This document shows, in pieces, positions 1-5,345 of a stretch of DNA of 6,433 nucleotides. Position 1 is the stretch's first letter. Each line of letters opens with the position of its first letter. Below the pieces are notes generated by a model, which was not told the origin of the DNA, did no database searches, and saw only the letters and a program-made list of their open reading frames with translations. A program made the translations under genes and the position numbers. The stretch comes from CAVSUR01 sp052143655. Its GTDB lineage: Bacteria; Actinomycetota; Actinomycetes; Streptosporangiales; Streptosporangiaceae. The stretch spans positions 1-6,433 of the forward strand of contig JBKQSL010000110.1 in the NCBI GenBank assembly GCA_052143655.1. The letters run 5' to 3'.

Positions 1-165
1 AGGAACTCCTGCCGCACGACCCCGAAAAAACGTTCGATCTTTCCGCGGCCCTGGGGTCTTCCCGGCTGGCTGTGGGTGATCTTGATGCCCAGCCTCGCGG
101 CGGCCCGCTTCAGCGCCGCATCGACAAAAGCGGAGCCGTTGTCCGAAGCGCACAGGTTCGCGCGA
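1..165 (-). pseudogene. C-terminal remnant of a DDE (rve-type) transposase
   Basis: Read on the minus strand, this stretch encodes the end of a retroviral-integrase-fold transposase core. It shows SDNGSAF, followed by an alpha-helical stretch, THSQPGRPQGRGKIERFF and VVRQEFL. The Asp of DNG and the Glu of KIERFF are separated by exactly 35 residues, which is the D-35-E spacing of DDE transposases. The RGKIERFF block is typical of IS481/Tn552-like rve transposases; I cannot assign the exact family. The first catalytic Asp and the N-terminal HTH are absent. Upstream of about position 165 the frame no longer looks like a transposase and gives way to the 3' end of the zinc-ribbon gene. The 3' end continues beyond the left edge. 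It is most simply a copy broken at its second catalytic motif by the neighbouring module or by a rearrangement. An N-terminal half is not visible elsewhere in the window. Confidence 0.75.
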
Positions 166-190
166 AGGTGTGCACGGTGGCGCCTGATGT

Positions 191-1687
191 TCACAGGTTG
201 GCGAGCCGGGAGGCGTCCACGGTGTCGGCGAGGTAGTGCAGCACGGTGCCGCGGCGGACGCCGAAGGCCGCGGCGACGATGACCGGGTCGAGGGTGGTGA
301 CCAGGTGGGCGAGCCTGGTGACCCGCAGCAGGGCCGGGGTCACCTCCGCCGGGGCGAGCAGCTTCTCGAGGTAGCTGACCGATACGGGCCCGGCGGTGGT
401 CTTGCTCTTCTGGCTGACCAGCAGGTGCGGGTTCCCGGCGCGGTGATGGCGGTCGTGGTGGTTGAGGCAGCGGCGCAGCGCGGCGGCGGTGGCCGGGTCC
501 AGCGGGACGGGGCGGGGCCGGCGGCCGAGCCTGATGGTGGCGCGGGCCAGGTCGATGTCGCTGGTGCGCAGGTGGCGCAGTTCGGCGGCGGAGGCGCCGT
601 GCAGCAGGCCGAGGAGGCCTGCGGCGGGTTCGTGCGGGTGCAGGCTTTCCGCGCCGGCGGTCCACCGGTGCAGTAGCTGGCGCTGCTCGGCAGCCGACAG
701 CAGCCGGCCGTGGAATGGGATGTTCGAGCTGGGCCGCAGGCCGCGTGCCGGGTCGGCCAGGATTATCCGGCGGGAGCGGGCCCAGCGGAAGAACGGGCGC
801 AGGGCGTGGAGCTGGCGGGCCCGGTTCGCGGGGCTGGCGATGGCAGCCAGGAAGGCTTCGACGTCGCCGGCGGCGACCAGCTGCCACCCGGTGACCGCGG
901 GCCGCGATGCGGCCAGGTAGCGGGCAAGGTCACGGACCGCGGTGAGGTTGACTTCCAGGGTGCGGTCGGCCCGGGGACGGGTTCCGGCCCTGCGGGCACG
1001 GTCGCGTTCGCGTAGCTGGGCATCGCCGAAGCTGGCTGCGGCTGCGCGGAACGCCGCTGGTGTCTCGGCGACGCGCCGGCTGCGGCGGGCCGCGGCGGCC
1101 CGGGCGGCGGTGTCGGGCGGCAGGGTGAGCCGCGCGGCGGTGAAGAACGCCTCTAGTGCCCGGGCGAGCGCCCCGGTGGCGGGGCTGCCGGAGCGTGGCC
1201 TGCGGGCGGCGGCCAGCACCGCGGCGGGGGCGTGGCTGGTGCAGGCAAGGATGCCGGCGAGCTGGTGCAGCAGCGCGACCGCCCGGCCGGGTGACAGCCG
1301 GGCTGCGAGGTAGCCGGCGAATCCGCCCAGCCACTCGGGTGGCTGGTCTAGCTTTCCGGCCAGCCGGGCCGCGCAGTTGTCCACCATCGCGGGGTCGCTC
1401 TGGTAACAGCGGGCGCACAGGCCTCGTGCCTGGTGCGGGCGGCGCTGCCCGCAGCGCGCGCAGATCACCTGACGGGGCGGGGCCGGGGGCCGTCGGGGAC
1501 GCAGCGCGCGCTGGCAGCGACCGCAGATCCCGGTGCCGGGCCGCAGCAGCCCTGGCCGCCCGCATCGCGGGCAGGGCTGCTTGGCCGCTTCGCGGCGCCA
1601 CCGCCGGTCGCAGGGGCCGCACCGGCCGTGGGCGTGCAGCGGGCGCGGCTGCCCGCAGTCCCGGCAGGTGCCCTCGGCTCTGCTCAC
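191..1687 (-). CDS. Zinc-ribbon protein with a degenerate tyrosine-recombinase domain
   Basis: This is a 498-aa protein starting at a GTG whose bases overlap the regulator's TGA stop (GTGA). That start places the first Cys pair at residue 8. Three CxxC..CxxC zinc ribbons fill the N-terminus: C8/C11/C23/C26, C39/C42/C55/C58 and C76/C79/C91/C94. Residues about 225-315 look like a SAM-like core-binding domain (ADRTLEVNLTAVRDLARYLA, then LHALRPFFRWARSRRIILADP). Residues about 325-498 follow the tyrosine-recombinase catalytic fold, but key residues are missing. The first Arg motif (usually TGLR) reads HGASAAEL, so Ser366 replaces Arg. The HxLRH box reads ALLRV, keeping only Arg455. The LGH box reads FGV (Val477). 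A Tyr is kept at about 485 (VLHY). I infer a DNA-binding partner rather than an active recombinase, perhaps helping the recombinase two genes upstream. It is similar to proteins often named recombinase XerD in actinomycetes; that is recollection, not a search. Confidence 0.85.
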   Translation of the reverse strand: MSRAEGTCRDCGQPRPLHAHGRCGPCDRRWRREAAKQPCPRCGRPGLLRPGTGICGRCQRALRPRRPPAPPRQVICARCGQRRPHQARGLCARCYQSDPAMVDNCAARLAGKLDQPPEWLGGFAGYLAARLSPGRAVALLHQLAGILACTSHAPAAVLAAARRPRSGSPATGALARALEAFFTAARLTLPPDTAARAAAARRSRRVAETPAAFRAAAASFGDAQLRERDRARRAGTRPRADRTLEVNLTAVRDLARYLAASRPAVTGWQLVAAGDVEAFLAAIASPANRARQLHALRPFFRWARSRRIILADPARGLRPSSNIPFHGRLLSAAEQRQLLHRWTAGAESLHPHEPAAGLLGLLHGASAAELRHLRTSDIDLARATIRLGRRPRPVPLDPATAAALRRCLNHHDRHHRAGNPHLLVSQKSKTTAGPVSVSYLEKLLAPAEVTPALLRVTRLAHLVTTLDPVIVAAAFGVRRGTVLHYLADTVDASRLANL

Positions 1688-1992
1688 AGCGGCGGCATCG
1701 AGCGTCCCCGCCTGGCCTGCCCTGCCACGTGCCGGGCCGGCTGCGCGGGCACGGCGGCGGCGGCAGGAGTGGTGTCCACCTCCAGCAGGTCGTTGGGGGT
1801 GCATTCCAGGGCGGTGCACAGTGCCGCCAGGGTGGACAGCTTCAGCTGCGCGGGCTGGCCGGCCAGCAGCGCCGACACGCTCGCCGACGACAGGGACATC
1901 CCGGCCCGCTCGGCCAGCAGGCGGCGCAGCTGAGCGCCGGTCCACACTTCCCGCTGGGCGGCGGCCATCCGCAGCCGCCAGGTGACCTTCAT
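1684..1992 (-). CDS. XRE (Cro/CI-type) helix-turn-helix regulator
   Basis: This is a 102-aa protein starting MKVTWRLRMAAAQREVW. Residues about 17-72 form a Cro/CI-type HTH: TGAQLRRLLAERAGMSLSSA, then SVSALLAGQPAQLKLSTLAA and LCTALECTPNDLLEVD. The ending CTPNDLLE is characteristic of short XRE/HTH_26 regulators. The C-terminal 30 residues are Ala/Pro/Arg-rich and probably disordered. A GGAGGAG ribosome-binding site lies about 7-10 nt before the ATG. The start overlaps the stop of the upstream recombinase remnant (ATGA), and its stop overlaps the zinc-ribbon gene start (GTGA), so the three genes were built for translational coupling. Its likely role is controlling the integrase operon or acting as an accessory DNA-binding factor; the operator is not established. 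Because the transposon separates it from the operon promoter, its present expression is uncertain. Confidence 0.88.
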   Translation of the reverse strand: MKVTWRLRMAAAQREVWTGAQLRRLLAERAGMSLSSASVSALLAGQPAQLKLSTLAALCTALECTPNDLLEVDTTPAAAAVPAQPARHVAGQARRGRSMPPL

Positions 1993-2105
1993 ATCGGTGG
2001 CTCCTCCAGTTCGGCCAGTGTCGCTGATACCGCCCTGCGGTAGGCGTCCTCGATGAACGTCGAGGAGGGCGAGACGTAGCGCATCGTGGTACCGATCTGC
2101 CAGTG
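1989..2105 (-). pseudogene. 3' fragment of the interrupted tyrosine recombinase (carries the catalytic Tyr)
   Basis: On the minus strand the sequence reads HWQIGTTMRYVSPSSTFIED, then AYRRAVSATLAELEEPPI and a TGA stop that overlaps the ATG of the XRE gene. TTMRYV with the catalytic Tyr, followed by an amphipathic C-terminal helix (FIEDAYRRAV), is the classic tail of a tyrosine recombinase. Alone it lacks the Arg, Lys and His residues and has no plausible promoter or ribosome-binding site. The frame continues to an ATG at 2138, but the extra residues (MPLPLDHPHIK) come from the transposon end. Joined to 5346-6289 it completes one 352-aa protein in which this Tyr is residue 324. It is the left-hand piece of a gene split by the inserted element. 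Confidence 0.88.
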
Positions 2106-2110
2106 TTTGA

Positions 2111-2123
2111 TATGCGGGTGATC
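2111..2123 (+). repeat. Left 13-bp inverted repeat of the transposon
   Basis: TATGCGGGTGATC here is the exact reverse complement of GATCACCCGCATA at 5332-5344. It lies 5 bp inside the left boundary (TTTGA between). It is a likely binding arm for the TnpA/TnpB-like recombinases; the binding role is inferred from position and symmetry. Confidence 0.8.
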
Positions 2124-2182
2124 CAGAGGCAGTGGCATGGTCGCGTGGCGCGGTCTGTCACCGGCTGGAAGGGAGCCACCCG

Positions 2183-3235
2183 TTGGAGTTCATGCCATGC
2201 CTGGTCCGCTCGGCGGCAGACGGCGAGGTCCGGAAGATCACGCTTGGGCATCCGCTGCTGGATGACTACCTGGTGTTCGTGGCGGCGCGGGCACGGACCA
2301 ACACCTGGCTGGCCGTGGCCTACGACTTGAAGGTGTTCTTCGAGGTCGTCGGCAAGGAGCCGGCCGTGGTGACTGCTGCGGATGTATTCGCTTTCTTGTC
2401 CGCGCAGCGGGCCCCTCGCCGCGGGGAGCGGGTCGTGCGGCTGGAGGACGGCGAGGCGGGCCTGGCAGCACGGACGATCGCCCGGCGGCTGTCGAGCGTG
2501 CGGGGCCTGTATGGGTATCTGTGCGCCCGGGAGGACACCGGCGTGCGCCGTAACCCGGTGCCAGCCAGCCTGGCTGCCCGCCGGCCGGGCGCACGGCGCG
2601 GCCGGGGCGGGGTGCCGCTGATCCGCACGCCCCGCACCCTGCCGCGGGTGCTGGCGCCCGCGGAGGTCGACGCGCTGCGGGCGGCGCTGCGGACCCACCG
2701 CGACCGGGCGATGGTGGATGCGATGGTGCTGGGCGGGCTGCGCCGCTGCGAAGTGCTCGGATTGCGGCTGGAGGACCTCAGCGCCGGCGAGCGGCGGCTG
2801 TTCGTGGCCGAGGGCAAGGGCGGCCGCCAGCGGGTGGTGCCGGTCTCGGCGCGGTTCTTCGCCGCCGTGGGCGCCTACCTGGAATCCGAACGGCCCGCAG
2901 CGGCCGCGGCCAGGCAGGTGTTCGTGGTGCTGAAAGGCGCCCGCCGCGGCGAGCCGCTGTCGGCGGCCGGGCTGGATGAGATCCTCGACGGCGCCCGCGC
3001 CAGGGCCGGGCTGGAACGGGCAACCTGCCACCAGCTGCGCCACACCTGTTTCACCCGGCTGCGGGAAGCGGGCATGGCGCTGGAGGCCATCCAGGCCCAG
3101 GCCGGTCACGCCTCGATCGAGTCGACCCGCCTCTACCTGCACCTGGCCAGCGGCTGGCTGGAGGAGGAGTACCTGCGGGCGGCGGAGGCAATCGAGGCGC
3201 AGGCCGCCCTGCCCGCCGGGGAGGCCGGCCCGTGA
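2183..3235 (+). CDS. tnpA: Tyrosine recombinase, TnpA-like (Tn554 type)
   Basis: This is a 350-aa tyrosine recombinase (DNA strand cleavage and rejoining through a 3'-phosphotyrosine). A SAM-like core-binding domain spans residues about 20-130 (LLDDYLVFVAARARTNTWLA, then ARTIARRLSSVRGLYGYL). The catalytic domain has the full set: Arg187 (GGLRRCEV), Lys212 (EGKGGRQR), His283 and Arg286 with His287 (HQLRH), His309 (AGHAS) and Tyr318 (RLYLHL). I chose the TTG at 2183 because AAGGGAG lies 7 nt upstream. The frame is also open to an ATG at 2192 and a GTG at 2132, both with worse-placed ribosome-binding sites. The stop overlaps the next gene's GTG. The length matches Tn554 TnpA. It probably acts with the 608-aa recombinase on the element's ends. 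No obvious promoter is visible in the roughly 75-bp leader, so transcription may begin outside the element or in its circular form. Confidence 0.9.
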   Translation: MEFMPCLVRSAADGEVRKITLGHPLLDDYLVFVAARARTNTWLAVAYDLKVFFEVVGKEPAVVTAADVFAFLSAQRAPRRGERVVRLEDGEAGLAARTIARRLSSVRGLYGYLCAREDTGVRRNPVPASLAARRPGARRGRGGVPLIRTPRTLPRVLAPAEVDALRAALRTHRDRAMVDAMVLGGLRRCEVLGLRLEDLSAGERRLFVAEGKGGRQRVVPVSARFFAAVGAYLESERPAAAAARQVFVVLKGARRGEPLSAAGLDEILDGARARAGLERATCHQLRHTCFTRLREAGMALEAIQAQAGHASIESTRLYLHLASGWLEEEYLRAAEAIEAQAALPAGEAGP

Positions 3236-5058
3236 GCGGATCACCGGCCCGGCGCCCGGCCGTCGAGGACCTGGTCGACGCCTACCGCAACGACCTGCAG
3301 GCCGCCGGCATGTTCGCTGGTCATCCGGTCACCTCGGTGGCCCGCATGTTCTTCACCCGGGTCGGGCCCGAGGGATGGGCCCGCCTGCCGCTGGCAGCCC
3401 AGTGCGCCCTGCCGCTCAAGGACCGGCGGGTGGTCGGCTGGCTGATCGTGACGGGGCGGCTGCGACCCAGCGCCGACTACCTGGTGGCCTGCCGCCCCTA
3501 CCTCGGTGAGGTCGCCGCCCGTCATCACCGTGCGTTCTATGAGCGCTTCGCCGCCACCTCCGCCGAACTCGGCTTCGACCCGATCGTGACCCGCCTGCAA
3601 TGGTCGGCCCTGGCCAAGGTGACCGCGCTCGCCGGGCTGGGCCCCGGGCAGGTGACCCAGGCCGTCATCGACGAGGGCCGGCAGGCCCTGACCGCCGCCA
3701 TCGGCCGTCACCGGCCCGGCAGCCACGGCCCCAAGGCGCTCAGCGCGGCACTGTTCGGACTGCAGACCACCTTGTTCCACCTCGGCGTGCTCGGCACCGC
3801 TCCCCGCAAGACCAGCCCTGACCGCTCGGCCGAGCGGGCCGCGCAATGGGCATCGGCGGCGCCGCGGCTGGCGTCCACCCTGGCCGGCTACATCGCCCAG
3901 GTGCGCCTGTCGCTGCGAGCCTCGACCATGGTGCGCGTCGAGGGCGTGCTGCGCGAGTTCGCCTGCTGGCTGGCCGCCAGCGCACCCGAGGTCGGCTGCG
4001 TCGCGGACCTGCGCCGCCGCCACATCGAGGCCTACAAGCTGCACCTGGCCGGACGGCCTTCCGCCCGCGGCGGGAAACTGTCCCGGATCAGCCTCGCCGA
4101 GCACCTCGGCGCCCTGCGCACCTGCTTCGAGCGCCTCACCGAATGGGACGGCGGCGACATCCCCGCCGCCGTGCTGGTGTTCTCCGGCGACCTGCCGCTC
4201 CGCGGCGAGCCGCTGCCCCGCTTCCTCGACGACGGCGCCTTCACCAGGCTGCTGCAGGCCACCCGCGCCGACCCCGACCCGTTCGTCCGCCTGGCCGTGG
4301 AGTTCCTGGCCCGCACCGGCCTGCGCAAAGGCGAGTTCCTGGACCTCACCGTCGACTCCGTCGTGCAGATCGGCGCCGCCTACTGGCTGCACGTGCCGCT
4401 CGGCAAGCTGCGCACCGACCGCTATATCCCGCTGCACCCACAGCTCAAAGACCTCCTCGACGCCTGGCTCGCCGCGCGGCCCGCCAGCCTGCGCACCCCT
4501 TACCTGTTCATCGAGCACGGCCAGCGGATCGGCCCCGGCCGCGTCGACCGGGCCGTCGCCAAGACCGCCCGCGCCGCCGGGATCGGCCACGTCAGCCCCC
4601 ACAGGCTCAGGCACACGCTGGCCACCCAGGCCATCAACCGGGGCATGAGCCTCGAGGCGATAGCCGCCCTTCTGGGGCACCGATCGATGCGGATGACCAT
4701 GGTGTATGCCCGCATCGCCAACCGCACCGTGGCCGAGGAGTACTTCGCCGTGTCGGAGAAGGTCGAGGCCCTCTACGACGCCCCGAAATCCCTGCCCGCA
4801 GGAGCCGAGGGCGCCGAGATGCGCAAGCTCCGCGCCCAGATGCACCAGCGGATGCTCGGCAACGGCTACTGCGCCCGCCCCGTCGGGCTGGACTGTCACT
4901 TCGAGTCCATCTGCGAATCGTGCACGTTCTTCCAGACCACCATCGAGTTCCGCCCCACCCTGACCCGCCAGCGCGACGACGCCGCCAGCAAAGGCCAGAC
5001 CGGCCGGCAGAAGATCTTCGACGGCCTGCTCGGCCGACTGGAGGAGAGTGCCTCATGA
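3232..5058 (+). CDS. tnpB: Large tyrosine recombinase, TnpB-like (Tn554 type)
   Basis: This is a 608-aa protein, twice a normal integrase and close to Tn554 TnpB (630 aa). The GTG start overlaps the previous stop (GTGA) and is preceded by GGGGAGG about 9 nt upstream. Residues 1-210 form an N-terminal extension I cannot assign. Residues about 212-310 are a core-binding domain (LAGYIAQVRLSLRASTMVRV onward). The catalytic domain is complete: Arg365 (RTGLRKGEF), Lys392 (LGKLRTDRY), His457, Arg460 and His461 (HRLRH), His483 (LGHRS) and Tyr492 (MVYARI). After it comes a C-terminal tail with C547, C555, C561 and C564 (GNGYCARP, LDCHFESICESCTFF), probably a zinc-binding knuckle of the kind seen in TnpB-like proteins. 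It is predicted to work with the upstream TnpA-like enzyme in excision and insertion. The stop overlaps the small gene downstream (ATGA). Confidence 0.92.
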   Translation: MSGSPARRPAVEDLVDAYRNDLQAAGMFAGHPVTSVARMFFTRVGPEGWARLPLAAQCALPLKDRRVVGWLIVTGRLRPSADYLVACRPYLGEVAARHHRAFYERFAATSAELGFDPIVTRLQWSALAKVTALAGLGPGQVTQAVIDEGRQALTAAIGRHRPGSHGPKALSAALFGLQTTLFHLGVLGTAPRKTSPDRSAERAAQWASAAPRLASTLAGYIAQVRLSLRASTMVRVEGVLREFACWLAASAPEVGCVADLRRRHIEAYKLHLAGRPSARGGKLSRISLAEHLGALRTCFERLTEWDGGDIPAAVLVFSGDLPLRGEPLPRFLDDGAFTRLLQATRADPDPFVRLAVEFLARTGLRKGEFLDLTVDSVVQIGAAYWLHVPLGKLRTDRYIPLHPQLKDLLDAWLAARPASLRTPYLFIEHGQRIGPGRVDRAVAKTARAAGIGHVSPHRLRHTLATQAINRGMSLEAIAALLGHRSMRMTMVYARIANRTVAEEYFAVSEKVEALYDAPKSLPAGAEGAEMRKLRAQMHQRMLGNGYCARPVGLDCHFESICESCTFFQTTIEFRPTLTRQRDDAASKGQTGRQKIFDGLLGRLEESAS

Positions 5059-5318
5059 CCAGCAATCCGCTGCGGCTCACCCGGCCCGGCGAGCTGCCCG
5101 CCCCCCGCATCGACACCGACAGCGCCACCGTCCTCACCGACGACGCCGACGCCCTCGCCGCGCTCCGCACGCCATACTGGCCTGGCGATAGCGCCGTCGG
5201 GCTGCACGCCCTGGTCAGCCTCATCGACCAGGCTCAGCAGATGATCCCAGCCGCCATCAGCCAGGCCCGCGATCAAGGCCGCACCCGGGCCGAAATCGGC
5301 CGCCGCAACCATTCATGA
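5055..5318 (+). CDS. Small protein in the tnpC position, apparently with a shortened HTH
   Basis: This is an 87-aa protein starting at an ATG that overlaps the TnpB-like stop (ATGA), with GGAGGAG about 7 nt upstream, so translation is strongly coupled. The N-terminus is polar and Asp/Thr-rich (ELPAPRIDTDSATVLTDDAD). The middle is helical (GLHALVSLIDQAQQMIPAAI). The C-terminus, ISQARDQGRTRAEIGRRNHS, resembles the start of the common actinobacterial HTH that normally continues as AEIGRLLG plus a recognition helix. Here it ends abruptly 27 bp before the transposon boundary, so the recognition helix seems lost, or the protein is naturally short. Position and size suggest a TnpC-like accessory factor for transposition frequency or orientation; there is no direct sequence evidence for that role. 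The last 46 nt overlap, on the opposite strand, the readthrough tail of the interrupted recombinase. Confidence 0.7.
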   Translation: MTSNPLRLTRPGELPAPRIDTDSATVLTDDADALAALRTPYWPGDSAVGLHALVSLIDQAQQMIPAAISQARDQGRTRAEIGRRNHS

Positions 5319-5336
5319 TCGACTTGACAACGATCA
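5316..5336. repeat. Subterminal inverted repeat at the right end of the transposon
   Basis: TGATCG (5316-5321) and CGATCA (5331-5336) are perfect 6-bp inverted arms separated by 9 nt. The left arm contains the tnpC-position stop codon, and the right arm overlaps the terminal inverted repeat. It could be an accessory recombinase-binding site or chance; there is no T-run to support a terminator. Confidence 0.35.
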
Positions 5337-5344
5337 CCCGCATA
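5332..5344 (-). repeat. Right 13-bp inverted repeat of the transposon
   Basis: GATCACCCGCATA is the exact reverse complement of the left-end repeat at 2111-2123 and lies 1 bp inside the right boundary. In a circular form the two repeats would face each other across ATTTGA (6 nt), or 8 nt if the shared TG is included. This is the usual arm-spacer-arm layout of a tyrosine-recombinase crossover site. Confidence 0.8.
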
Positions 5345-5345
5345 A

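Larger units (their letters stand above)
2106..5345 (+). mobile_element. Tn554-like tyrosine-recombinase transposon inserted in a recombinase gene
   Basis: This is a 3,240-bp insertion carrying two tyrosine recombinases of about 350 and 608 aa and a small third protein in one coupled plus-strand operon. The order and sizes match the tnpA-tnpB-tnpC layout of Tn554 (361, 630 and 125 aa). Its ends carry 13-bp perfect inverted repeats, 5 bp inside the left end and 1 bp inside the right end. Boundaries were set by the split host gene. Bases 2101-2105 (cagtg) and 5346 onward (tgcccgag) share TG, and joining them through one TG gives an uninterrupted minus-strand recombinase frame. No longer target duplication is seen, as expected for tyrosine-recombinase transposition. 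The exact edges are ambiguous by the 2-bp overlap. There are no resistance or other cargo genes; the whole element is recombination machinery. Confidence 0.85.

Noticed and set aside
157..166. TTCGCGCGAA palindrome downstream of the zinc-ribbon gene as a terminator.
   Set aside because: The palindrome has no loop and no following T-run; it is common in GC-rich DNA.
191..3244. A single 1,017-codon minus-strand open frame.
   Set aside because: Only its last 498 codons (from 1687) look like protein. The rest is the antisense shadow of the XRE and TnpA-like genes in high-GC DNA, and the overlapping GTGA start defines the real gene.
3241..4899. A 552-codon minus-strand frame opposite the large recombinase.
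   Set aside because: It is Gly/Ala/Val-rich with no recognisable motif and mirrors the codon pattern of the plus-strand TnpB-like gene, whose catalytic residues are complete.
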